IMG/VR virus record: IMGVR_UViG_3300032242_000212
Location: 1-26,472 of that record
Reading direction: 5' to 3' (one strand)
Source of the DNA: a virus
DNA: 26,472 bases
Part shown: piece after piece, positions 1-7,700 of the stretch
How the letters are laid out: every line of letters begins with the position of its first letter
Position numbering within the stretch: position 1 is the stretch's first letter
Notes under the pieces: model-generated
What the model was told of the DNA's origin: nothing
Databases searched by the model: none
What the model saw: only the letters and a program-made list of their open reading frames with translations
Made by a program: the position numbers and the translations under genes

Positions 1-1
1 G

Positions 2-22
2 ACATTGAAGCAACAAGGATGA
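2..22 (+). CDS. 3' end of an upstream gene (partial)
   Basis: Only the last six codons lie in the window (TLKQQG, then TGA at 20-22). The reading is supported only by the ATGA overlap with the next gene, whose ATG begins at 19. The same start/stop overlap links most genes downstream, so an upstream member of the operon ending here is plausible. Nothing can be said about its product. Confidence 0.3.
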   Translation, partial: TLKQQG

Positions 23-285
23 CCAACGCTTTTGCGGAGATCATATTAACAATACAGCCCATGCTTGTGAAGTGTATGGAAACTCTAGGAGACGAGTGCA
101 CCGTAGTTGTTGTAAGGCAGTTGGCAATAGAGTTCTCTGCCCGATACCTGCTCGCAGTGAAGGTTACGGTCAAAGATGCCAACAAAGAAGAATTGGTTGA
201 AGATTTAATGAACGCAACATTTATTCGACTAGGGGAGTTGATGGAAGATGCTGTTGGCTTGGGCCTTCTAAGGCGCACACAATGA
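19..285 (+). CDS. Hypothetical phage protein, 88 aa
   Basis: I do not recognise this family. The product is mostly helical and acidic, with a central beta-like stretch (TVVVVRQLA near residue 30) and no signal peptide or clear membrane segment. The frame is open to the window edge, so a start further left is possible. I chose ATG 19 because it overlaps the preceding stop as ATGA. Its own TGA overlaps the ATG of the nuclease gene, again as ATGA, so it is translationally coupled to the recombination genes. A role alongside them is only inferred from position. Confidence 0.6.
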   Translation: MTNAFAEIILTIQPMLVKCMETLGDECTVVVVRQLAIEFSARYLLAVKVTVKDANKEELVEDLMNATFIRLGELMEDAVGLGLLRRTQ

Positions 286-1160
286 TCATCACCAACAAGT
301 ACAACCTCCCGCAGACGTTTGTTAACGTCCTAAAGCGCCCGTCTTACTCCAAGGGAAAGTCCAACATCTCGGCCACCGAGTTGATCTCTTCCCCGCGGAT
401 TGTCCAGCTGCGCAAGCTACACGCCGATCAGATTGAGCAGGACGTTAGCGAGATGGTCTGGTCCATCTTCGGCACGGCTATTCACGGCGTACTGGAGCAT
501 GGCAAGGATGACCACCACCTAGTCGAAGAACGCTTACATACCAGCGTTGACGGCTGGGCCATTTCCGGCGCCATAGACCTACAGATTGTCAATCAGGACG
601 GCACTATCACCGTTAATGATTACAAGACTGTGGGCGCATGGTCGGTGATGAACGAGAAGATCGACTGGGAGCTACAGCTAAACATCTACGCTTGGCTTGT
701 CCGCAAGGTAAAGAACATCGATGTGAGCAAGCTGGAGATTGTGGCCATCATCCGCGACTGGAGCCGTAGGGACGCCGCCATAAAGGCATCCTACCCTGAT
801 GCCCCTGTGAAGGTTATTCCCATTCACTTATGGCCATACGAGCGCCAGCAGGAGTTTATCCAGCAGCGCATTGAGATTCACTCCAACGCCCTGTTTGACC
901 TTGAGACAGGCGACGAGTTACCCCACTGCACCTCTGAGGAGATGTGGGAAAAGCAAACAACCTACGCGGTTAAAAAGATTGGTGGAGTCAAGGCACGCAA
1001 TGTCTGTGACACCAATGAGGAAGCTCTAGCCAAGGTGGTGGAGTACGGAAAAGAGTACGAGATAGAAGTGCGTCCAGGAGAACGGACGCGCTGCGCTAAC
1101 TTTTGCTCTGTTAGTAAATGGTGCAATCAGTACCAGGATTATTTAAAAACCAAGGAGTAA
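282..1160 (+). CDS. PD-(D/E)XK exonuclease, RecB/Cas4-like, four-cysteine type
   Basis: Predicted DNA exonuclease that would resect double-strand ends to make single strands for the Erf-type annealase two genes downstream. Visible nuclease elements are a GTAIH box ending at His68, SGAID with Asp99, NDYK with Asp113 and Lys115, and a QLNIY motif at Gln132. Four cysteines frame the C-terminal half: Cys216 (PHCTSEE), then Cys271-x3-Cys275-x5-Cys281. This resembles the iron-sulphur staple of Cas4 and AddB nucleases, where one cysteine pairs with a distant C-terminal trio. The 292-residue length fits a single-domain phage nuclease. The nuclease call is firm; the Fe-S cluster is inferred from spacing. 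It is too far from any CRISPR feature to be a Cas gene here. Confidence 0.85.
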   Translation: MIITNKYNLPQTFVNVLKRPSYSKGKSNISATELISSPRIVQLRKLHADQIEQDVSEMVWSIFGTAIHGVLEHGKDDHHLVEERLHTSVDGWAISGAIDLQIVNQDGTITVNDYKTVGAWSVMNEKIDWELQLNIYAWLVRKVKNIDVSKLEIVAIIRDWSRRDAAIKASYPDAPVKVIPIHLWPYERQQEFIQQRIEIHSNALFDLETGDELPHCTSEEMWEKQTTYAVKKIGGVKARNVCDTNEEALAKVVEYGKEYEIEVRPGERTRCANFCSVSKWCNQYQDYLKTKE

Positions 1161-1162
1161 GC

Positions 1163-1414
1163 ATGAAGGATTGGATGGAAAGGGATGGCATTCAAGAAGT
1201 TGAAACCAAAACGGAAGGCATTACTGCTGACCACGTTTGGTACAACGCAGATATTTTGACGCGCAAGATGTCAGGTTGGTCGTTTGAATTTCAGCGGCTG
1301 GTTAAAACAATGGAGGACCGGCACAATGAACATCTCAAGATAATTGCTGATCTTTTAGCAGAAAACCAGCAACTTAAAAATCAGTTAAAAAACAAGGAAA
1401 AGCATGGTACATAA
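1163..1414 (+). CDS. Small hypothetical protein with C-terminal coiled coil, 83 aa
   Basis: Unrecognised small protein. The C-terminal half (residues about 40-83) is a continuous charged helix ending in a Gln/Lys/Leu-rich stretch (LLAENQQLKNQLKNK) with leucine spacing typical of a coiled coil, so it probably dimerises. An in-frame ATG at 1118 lies inside the nuclease gene, but I chose ATG 1163 because AAGGAG sits 4 bases upstream and this start avoids a 43-bp overlap. It lies between the exonuclease and the Erf annealase, and overlaps the latter by 11 bp. An accessory role in recombination is only a guess from position. Confidence 0.7.
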   Translation: MKDWMERDGIQEVETKTEGITADHVWYNADILTRKMSGWSFEFQRLVKTMEDRHNEHLKIIADLLAENQQLKNQLKNKEKHGT

Positions 1415-2084
1415 AAAATTAATGCAAGCGCGGATACGTCTGCAAGGCACAAAGCTAAAGAAGACCGGATTGAACAAGTTTGCCGGTTACAGTTATTTTG
1501 AACTGGGCGACTTCTTGCCCGAGATCCAAAATATCTTTAACGACCTAGGTCTATGTGGGGTTGTTTCTTACGAGCAAACCTACGCAACCCTGTCCATCAC
1601 CGACATTGATGACGGCACAGTGATTGTGATCTCTAGCCCTATGGCTGGTGCCGAACTCAAAGGCGCACACCCCATCCAGAACCTAGGCGCGGTTGAAACC
1701 TACCAACGCCGCTACCTTTGGATGACGGCCATGGAGATAGTAGAGCATGACGCTATTGATTCCTCTTCCAGAGTAGACGAGCCAAAGCCAAAGGCAGAAC
1801 CAAAAGCGGAGCCGAAGAAAGTAGTCAAGGGCGACACGTTACCGCCTCAGTGGGTAGAGCCTAACGAACCTTGGACGATTGTGGTTAACGCCGAAGACCC
1901 TAAACAGTGGAACGAGCTACTGATAGCCGCAACCAAGTTAAAGCTGCAATACGCTGACAGCGAAGACAAGGTTAAGGAAATGTACAAGGTTAACCGCCAG
2001 CATTACGACCATGCGAAAGCAGAGTCACCAGAGGTCCATGCGGAAATCATGGATTTGTTTAAAGAAGCGAAAGGAAGGTTTTAA
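1404..2084 (+). CDS. erf: Erf-family single-strand DNA annealing recombinase
   Basis: Single-strand annealing protein of the ERF superfamily. These proteins pair complementary single strands for phage recombination and genome circularisation, independently of or together with host RecA. The two conserved ERF blocks are visible: KKTGLNKFAGYSYFELGDF at about 19-37 and the LGAVETYQRRYLWMTAMEI block at 94-112. A Lys/Pro/Glu linker (about 125-142) then joins a charged C-terminal tail, as in P22 Erf, where the N-terminal domain forms rings. It is preceded by an AAGGA-like ribosome site and encoded just downstream of the exonuclease, giving the usual nuclease-plus-annealase pair. Its TAA overlaps the next ATG as TAATG. 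Confidence 0.88.
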   Translation: MVHKKLMQARIRLQGTKLKKTGLNKFAGYSYFELGDFLPEIQNIFNDLGLCGVVSYEQTYATLSITDIDDGTVIVISSPMAGAELKGAHPIQNLGAVETYQRRYLWMTAMEIVEHDAIDSSSRVDEPKPKAEPKAEPKKVVKGDTLPPQWVEPNEPWTIVVNAEDPKQWNELLIAATKLKLQYADSEDKVKEMYKVNRQHYDHAKAESPEVHAEIMDLFKEAKGRF

Positions 2085-2344
2085 TGGAATACTCCAACAC
2101 AGGTGCGCTGTTCACCTCAATGAACAAGCGAAACGAGAAAGCGCCGGACATGAACGGCAACATGAAGTTTGATAAAGCCTACCTCATGGATATGATTGAT
2201 AAAGCAAAAGGCTCAGATGAAGTAATTATCAAGCTGGACGGCTGGGTCAAGCGCGACAAGAACAACAACCGCATGGTTTCAATGAAGGTAAATACCTACG
2301 TTAAGCCTGCTTCAACTCAAGAAAAGGACCCATGGGATGACTAA
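2084..2344 (+). CDS. Small hypothetical protein following erf, 86 aa
   Basis: Unrecognised. The translated sequence has a helical N-terminal third, then a strand-turn-strand pattern (VIIKLDGWVKRDKNNNRMV) and a Pro/Asp C-terminal tail ending in DPWDD. An acidic tail of this kind occurs in single-strand-binding proteins as a partner-docking peptide, but an OB fold is not evident in so short a protein, so this is a weak analogy. It is coupled to erf by TAATG and overlaps the next gene by 8 bp, which supports a recombination-linked role. Confidence 0.65.
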   Translation: MEYSNTGALFTSMNKRNEKAPDMNGNMKFDKAYLMDMIDKAKGSDEVIIKLDGWVKRDKNNNRMVSMKVNTYVKPASTQEKDPWDD

Positions 2345-2552
2345 GAAGACACCAACCACAGTTAAAGAGTGGAAAAAAGTTTGCGTCAATTTGAACAGTG
2401 CTTTGCAACTATCAATTGACAATGAAATCAAGCTTGACGAAAAGCTTTGCAAGCTTACAGACCAGCTTGAAAAAGTTGAAGAGCAGCTAACCATGTCTGT
2501 TGGCGTGATCAAGTACTTGGAGATGAAGCTTGAGCGAACCAATCCAGTTTGA
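2337..2552 (+). CDS. Small coiled-coil protein, 71 aa
   Basis: Almost the whole product from residue 20 on is a predicted amphipathic helix with heptad leucines and charged residues (LDEKLCKLTDQLEKVEEQL), so a coiled-coil dimer or adaptor is likely. No catalytic motif is seen. ATG 2337 lies inside the end of the preceding gene (8-bp overlap). The gene overlaps the following TTG-started gene by 23 bp. The antisense reading here (2312-2542) is a shadow of this helix-coding stretch. Confidence 0.65.
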   Translation: MTKKTPTTVKEWKKVCVNLNSALQLSIDNEIKLDEKLCKLTDQLEKVEEQLTMSVGVIKYLEMKLERTNPV

Positions 2553-2952
2553 GGGCATCAAGACCGGGCTGAAACAGTCCAAGGACGGCTATGTTCTAAC
2601 TATGGCTGTCCATCCTGATGATCTACCAGATGACCTAATGCGGGACTTTGTTGGATCGCGTTATGTTGTTGTGATGGTACGGCTGGGCGACGATGAGCAG
2701 CCCATGGTCCGTGAACACGAGTTTCCAGGCGATCATGCCGTTAAGATGGCTGGAATACTCTGCCGCGATCCTGAGTTCTGGGAGTGGCTGCACAAGAAAG
2801 AGTGGCTCATGGAAAAGAACGAAAAGGCCTGCGCCTCTTGGCTGATCTTCTATCTGGGCATAGAGTCCCGCAAGGAGCTAAAGACAAGTGAGGAGGCCCG
2901 CGATCTATTTAACCGTCTTAAAGCAAGCTTTGAGGCTTGGAGGAAACAATGA
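2530..2952 (+). CDS. Hypothetical protein, 140 aa, TTG start
   Basis: Unrecognised conserved-looking phage protein. The N-terminal half is beta-rich (YVLTMAVHPDDLP, then RYVVVMVRLGDDEQP). The C-terminal half is helical and tryptophan-rich (EFWEWLHKKEWLMEKNE and a C-terminal FNRLKASFEAWRKQ). The start is TTG at 2530, supported by GGAGA at 2519-2523 seven bases upstream. The first ATG in frame is about 25 codons further in and would remove part of the beta region. The TGA overlaps the next ATG as ATGA. The strand/helix split suggests a small nucleic-acid- or protein-binding fold, but no function can be assigned. Confidence 0.7.
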   Translation: MSEPIQFEGIKTGLKQSKDGYVLTMAVHPDDLPDDLMRDFVGSRYVVVMVRLGDDEQPMVREHEFPGDHAVKMAGILCRDPEFWEWLHKKEWLMEKNEKACASWLIFYLGIESRKELKTSEEARDLFNRLKASFEAWRKQ

Positions 2953-3221
2953 AGAAACTAATCCCCTACAGCGTATATCTACCTGTGGAATATCACGACA
3001 AGATCAAAGTCTTGGCAGCACAGCGCAAAGCATCAGCGATGGTGCGGGATGCCATTTGCATGATCCTTGATGGCAATGATGCCTACAAAGCTGGCTACAA
3101 CAAAGCCCTGAAAGACTGCACCCGACAGATTGATGAGGTCAAAGAGATTGAGCATATCGCCGTCAGAGGCAAGTACCTTAACAGTCTGTTGACTTTAAAA
3201 ATTGAAGCCTTGGAGATGTGA
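2949..3221 (+). CDS. Ribbon-helix-helix-like DNA-binding protein, 90 aa
   Basis: Probable small DNA-binding regulator. Residues about 5-38 follow the ribbon-helix-helix pattern: a short strand (PYSVYLPVEYH), a helix (DKIKVLAAQRK), a Ser-Ala turn, then a second helix (AMVRDAICMIL). This resembles CopG/Arc-type repressors and accessory factors. The rest (about 45-90) is helical and may mediate oligomerisation. ATG 2949 is preceded by GGAGG at 2939-2943 and overlaps the previous stop as ATGA. A longer in-frame reading from TTG 2937 would start on the ribosome site itself and was rejected. It could regulate this operon; no operator could be identified. Confidence 0.65.
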   Translation: MKKLIPYSVYLPVEYHDKIKVLAAQRKASAMVRDAICMILDGNDAYKAGYNKALKDCTRQIDEVKEIEHIAVRGKYLNSLLTLKIEALEM

Positions 3222-3433
3222 TGGATGAATTCGACAACATGCAAAACGCCATCTATGAGGCCATAGCAAATACAGAATGCAAGGAACCAATGAACGCCGT
3301 TATGGCTCTTTGCTCTGTGATGTGCGATCTTATGGTCCAGCTTAAGATGGATAACGAAAACCAGGCTGTTAACGCTGTTATACACACCCTGCGTATAGCA
3401 AGAGAAAACCGCCAGAATACGGAGATCCACTAA
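3221..3433 (+). CDS. Small helical hypothetical protein, 70 aa
   Basis: Unrecognised all-helical protein, rich in Met, Asn and Ala, with two cysteines in the middle (ALCSVMCDLM). That stretch is hydrophobic but too short and polar to call a membrane span. I chose ATG 3221, which overlaps the previous TGA as TGATG and has GGAG five bases upstream. A GTG at 3218 lies only two bases from that site. The TAA overlaps the next ATG as TAATG. Confidence 0.6.
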   Translation: MDEFDNMQNAIYEAIANTECKEPMNAVMALCSVMCDLMVQLKMDNENQAVNAVIHTLRIARENRQNTEIH

Positions 3434-3645
3434 TGACTGAGCATGAAGAAAACCTGCGCGACTTGGCGGCTATGTTTGCCATGACCGGCTTAATCATTAG
3501 GAATAGGGAAGGAGAACAAATAGTTCCTACCGCCTTTGAGTTGGCCGACTACTTCATGGAGTCGCGTAAACCAGAGGAGGGTATTGCGGCCATCAAGAAG
3601 ACCCGCAAGAAACATGTACAGGAATCGCAAGCCGGGGAAATTTAA
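3433..3645 (+). CDS. Small hypothetical protein, 70 aa
   Basis: Unrecognised. A helical N-terminal part (ENLRDLAAMFAMTGLII) is followed by a charged middle and a basic C-terminal tail (KKTRKKHVQESQ), which could contact nucleic acid. It is coupled to the gene before it by TAATG and abuts the PAPS-reductase-like gene with no spacer. Nothing in the sequence fixes a function. Confidence 0.6.
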   Translation: MTEHEENLRDLAAMFAMTGLIIRNREGEQIVPTAFELADYFMESRKPEEGIAAIKKTRKKHVQESQAGEI

Positions 3646-4443
3646 ATGGACCCCTTTTTAATCACAGAGCCAACTTGCATATCGTTTAGCGGAGGGAGGA
3701 CTTCTGCTTATATGCTTTGGAAAGTATTGCAAAGCAATGGCAAGCTGCCAGATGAAACATTCATTCTATTTGCTAATACCGGCAAAGAAGATGAAGTAAC
3801 GTTAAATTTTGTACAAGAATGCTCGGAACGTTGGAATGTGCCAATCACTTGGTTAGAATTTGATCCAGACGCAAAATTTAAAGTTGTGGACTACAAAACT
3901 GCTAGTCGTAATGGAGAGCCTTTTGAAGCATTAATAAAAAAACGTAACTACTTGCCAAACACGTTTGCTAGGTTTTGCACATCAGAGCTAAAAATTCTGC
4001 CAATGAAAAAGTATTTAGAGTCACTAGGTTACGAAGACATTGTTACTTTTGTTGGAATAAGAGCAGACGAGCCAAGACGAGTGGCAAAGATGAAGACTAA
4101 TGCAGACATTAAAGAAACGCCATTGGCGACTGCAAATGTTGGTGTAGATGAAGTGCTTGCGTTTTGGAGTAATCAACCATTTAATTTGCAAACGATAACG
4201 CTTGATGGCAACTCATTGCTAAGCAACTGTGATTTGTGCTTTCTAAAAAAAAGCAATCATTTGTTGTCTTTGATAAAAGACAAGCCAGAAAGGGCAGTTT
4301 GGTGGATAAACATGGAAGACAAAATTGGCGCAAGATTTAACCAAGCACATCCTTCTTACAAATCTTTATTGCAATTTTCAGAAGATCAAATTGATATGTT
4401 TGATACGGATGAAGAATCCATTGCCTGCTTTTGTGGCGATTAA
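3646..4443 (+). CDS. PAPS reductase-fold (PP-loop ATP pyrophosphatase) protein
   Basis: Belongs to the adenine-nucleotide alpha-hydrolase/PAPS reductase-like family common in phages. The PP-loop SGGRTS is at 15-20, FANTGKE at 42-48 and GIRADEPRR at 137-145. Cysteines lie at Cys111 (RFCTSEL), Cys195-x2-Cys198 (CDLCFLKK) and Cys261-x-Cys263 at the extreme C-terminus, which could bind iron-sulphur or zinc. The fold is shared with DndC of DNA phosphorothioation and with sulphate-assimilation enzymes, but no DndD/E or siderophore-type partner lies nearby, so the substrate is unknown. Its base composition is clearly more AT-rich than the nuclease gene upstream (hand-counted 60-base rows at 3901 and 3961 give 37% and 35% GC, against 62% at 361), suggesting recent acquisition. 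No strong ribosome site is seen before ATG 3646. Confidence 0.82.
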   Translation: MDPFLITEPTCISFSGGRTSAYMLWKVLQSNGKLPDETFILFANTGKEDEVTLNFVQECSERWNVPITWLEFDPDAKFKVVDYKTASRNGEPFEALIKKRNYLPNTFARFCTSELKILPMKKYLESLGYEDIVTFVGIRADEPRRVAKMKTNADIKETPLATANVGVDEVLAFWSNQPFNLQTITLDGNSLLSNCDLCFLKKSNHLLSLIKDKPERAVWWINMEDKIGARFNQAHPSYKSLLQFSEDQIDMFDTDEESIACFCGD

Positions 4444-4445
4444 AA

Positions 4446-4733
4446 GTGTACAGGAATCGTAAGTTGCTGGACGCTGCGCGTGAGTTGCCCTGCCAACACT
4501 GTGGTACGCAAGATGGTACGGTAGTGGCGGCTCACAGCAATCAATTGAGGGATGGCAAAGGCCGCGGCCTTAAAGCGCACGACTACAGGATTGCCTCACT
4601 CTGTTACAAGTGCCACGCCGACCTGGATCAGGGCACGCATATGAGCAAGGCCGAAAGAATTGAGATGTGGGAGGAAGCACACCGCAAGACTATCGGCCTT
4701 TTCTTTGAACGCGAGATTATTGGGCTGCTCTGA
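4446..4733 (+). CDS. DUF1364-like HNH nuclease
   Basis: Small metal-dependent nuclease-like protein resembling the phage DUF1364/NinX-type family. With the GTG start, Cys16-x2-Cys19 (PCQHC) and Cys53-x2-Cys56-His57 (CYKCH) form a zinc-ribbon pair around an AAHSNQ motif at His30 and a GKGRGLKAHDY block. DLDQG follows the second cysteine pair, as in HNH folds. Such genes sit in phage recombination/late-control regions and may act as junction or packaging nucleases; the exact substrate is not known. The start is uncertain: TTG 4431 overlaps the previous gene, GTG 4446 follows its stop, and TTG 4464 has AGGA upstream. Its 3' end overlaps the giant convergent gene by 17 bp. Confidence 0.75.
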   Translation: MYRNRKLLDAARELPCQHCGTQDGTVVAAHSNQLRDGKGRGLKAHDYRIASLCYKCHADLDQGTHMSKAERIEMWEEAHRKTIGLFFEREIIGLL

Positions 4734-7700
4734 CCTTATCGTTAAATGCTTGCATAGCCTTAACCTTCCTGGCATCAATAGCATCAATTATTGCTTTTGG
4801 TTTGTTTTGTGCAATTGCATCCCTTTTCTCTTTGTTAATGGTGCCAACAGCTTTTTGGGCAGCATTAGCTTCACTCCAAAGTCTGGCCTCTGGGTTGTCT
4901 TTTAAGTATTCGGCTACAGGCTCACGATTTTTCTCGCGTTGCTTAATTTCATGCTCGAATACATTCATTCTTTCTATGTTGTCATAGAACCTGGATGAGG
5001 TGGCGGCTGGAGTCTTAGTCTCGCCAAAGAACTTGCCAGCAACTGGAACGCGATACATGGGTTGTTCTTCACCCCTTACCGCTGCGCCAACAGACTCACC
5101 GGCCTTAACCATCTCTCTGAACACGCCGCCAAAATATTGCTCGGCCAAGTAATCCAATTGGTCTGCGGTTGGGCTAATTTTTCCTTTGGTATGTAATGTT
5201 CCAAAAGGGGAAGAGGACCAGTTAAGGAAGTAAGCAATACCTTTACTGATAGCGCTGGCGTTATCTCTTGACCGCTCATATCCCGGAGTTTCTTCGCCCG
5301 GACGATCTGTCCTTGCAATTGGACGGCCAAAAGCATCTTTATTCATCAAGATATTTGCCATTGGGTCCAATGGAGTGGGCATTAGCTGCTGCCAAGTAGC
5401 TCCAATACCCAATGGATTTACAGAATCAAACATCATTGGAAGAATGTTAAAAATCTTATCAGAGGCAGATTCGTTGCTCTTCATTGCCTTTGACTTGATT
5501 AAAAACGCCTCTGTCAACATACGGCCAATTCCTGGCAACATGCTAAATCCTGGGGGATAAGGAGGATACATAACAAAGTACTTACCACCACCAGTTGGGA
5601 TAACAAACGCTTTTTCTTTTACAAACTCTGGCGGATCATCATCATCAAAACCAGCCGCAAGAAGTAATAAGGCTTGCACGATGCCAAGCCCAATACCGCC
5701 AGCAATAATGTTTCTTCCTTTTGGCCCAGATAAAACTTTTGCAACAGTTACTGCGCCTTGTATACCAGGGTTAATAAAAGAGAACCAGGCTTGTAATTTT
5801 GGAACCAGTGCGCCCTTCTTATCAAAGTTAATAGTGACATTTTTGGCTAAGCTTGCAGCCTTGTCATCGCTCATATTGTTGTCAAGGACCGCGACTTTAA
5901 ACGTAGCCAGACGCACGGCATTTTCCATTGCCTCGTTGTAATCGGACAAGTAATCAAATAACCAGTGGGCACCAGCCATAATCTTGCCACGATCCATTTC
6001 TGCAAGTTTTTTATCAATTAGGCTAATTTCATCAGTAGCCGCCCTGATGCTTAGTAGGCCTTTTATGCCCCAACCTTTTTCCAGCTTTTCAAGCCTGGTC
6101 TTTTGTTGAATAAAGTTTGCAGAAACACCAGTCTTTCCTCCAGCTAGTCTATAACGCTGGTAAAGATCGCGCCATTCTTGTGGTGTTAATTCATCTTTAT
6201 CAAGAACATTTTTTGATCCACTCCAGCCGCGCTGCTCTTTAAAGATTGCAGCCAATGCGGGCATGACGGACTTCATTACCTTGCCCTTCTGGTCGGCAAG
6301 CTCTGTAGTGGATAGTTGGAGCAAAGCAGTGCCAACGTCACGGCCAAAGTTAAAGGCTCCGAAGATTGGGTTGTACTGGGTGTTAATGGCCGAGATCCAG
6401 CGCGTAATCATGCCGGCAGTACCAAGGAAGATGCCTAGCTTTTCAACATCCAGGTTTCTCAAGGACTTAACCATACGCATTGCGCGCTCATCGCTGGGGT
6501 TAAAGATGATGAACCAGTCCTGGCCATTTATGCGAACAGGGAAAACGTTATCCATGCTACGCATAGCTGGGTTGACAGCGTATTTAACAAGCCCAGTCTC
6601 TTTATCAATAGATGGAGACTTTGGCTCTTGCAGCATATTTTCTGCTTCGTCCGCAGAGATACCAAGAGACTGCACCTCTTGCCTGAACTTCTTAATGCTT
6701 TTTATTGCATTGGGATTAACGGGCACCCAAAAGTTTGGATTTGGATTTGTTAGCACCAGGCCCATGAGCGACTTGCCAACGCGGATACGCTCAGCCCTGT
6801 CAATGGCGCGCTTATGCTGCAATATGATGTTCTGCAAAATATTGGCAACATTTTTGGTTGATCCAAATGCGCGTTTGGAGAATGATCCCCTGGAGCCAAG
6901 GCCACCGCCATTGCCAACGCCATGATTAACGAAGTCTAGATCTTCACGCTGCAACGGAACGTAATGCTCGTATGTGTTGTTCCAATCATTAATAGTCTTT
7001 TGTGTTTCAGCGCCAGAGTCCACCAAAATCTTTTGAGTGTCATCAACAATCTTGTCAAACATGTTGGCAATTTTGTTGTAAATCTTCAGTTTGTTTTCCG
7101 GGACTTCTGCTAGATATTTAAGCGCCTTTGCTGTTTCAATGCCAGATCCACCATCAGGCAATGATGGGTTAATTTTTGCTATTTGCTCATTGCGCTCTTC
7201 CGCATGGCGGTTATGCATGTACTCCTCTACCTCAATAATGCTCACTTTGTTCTTGTACATTTCCTGAACAATTGGCATGATTAAGTTATCAATGAAGTTT
7301 TCTTCACGCGCAGCTTTGCGGCTAATGAAGCTTTCATTCTTGAGGTAGGGATTAATCTGCTCATTCAACAATTCTCCACGCACTTTTTGAATTGCATCAA
7401 TGACACTCTTCATGTCGTGCTGCTTGTCAAGGAAGTTGTACGCAAAGGTATCCAGTGGAGATGAGACTGGTGCCTCAAATGCTGGCTCTGGAGCTTCATT
7501 GCCTCTAAAGTTTCTGCGCTCAATAGAATAGTAATCACCAGCACCTAACATATAGTTGGTGACAAACTTTCCATCAGACTTTGCAAGGCTATCCAGCGCA
7601 CGGATGATGGAGGCGTCAGACTTCAAGCCAAACAACGACTTGATCTTTTGGCCCAACTCTTTGAGCCAGTTCTTCAGGCGAGCAAGGACGCCGCCTCTAA

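Noticed and set aside
282-1160. Cas4 of a CRISPR locus
   Set aside because: The four-cysteine nuclease resembles Cas4, but no Cas1, Cas2 or repeat-spacer array is present and its neighbours are recombination genes, so a phage exonuclease is the better reading.
1118-1162. Longer start for the small gene after the nuclease
   Set aside because: ATG 1118 lies inside the nuclease gene, while ATG 1163 has AAGGAG at proper spacing, so the extra residues are probably not translated.
2888-3070. 60-codon + strand frame overlapping the genes at 2530 and 2949
   Set aside because: It overlaps both coupled genes in a different frame, has no ribosome site and no sensible composition.
6263-6925. Open reading frame of 220 codons on the + strand inside the giant gene
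   Set aside because: It is antisense to the giant protein's coding sequence, has no ribosome site and reads as low-complexity Ser/Arg/Pro sequence without recognisable motifs. Long antisense frames are expected opposite a very long gene.
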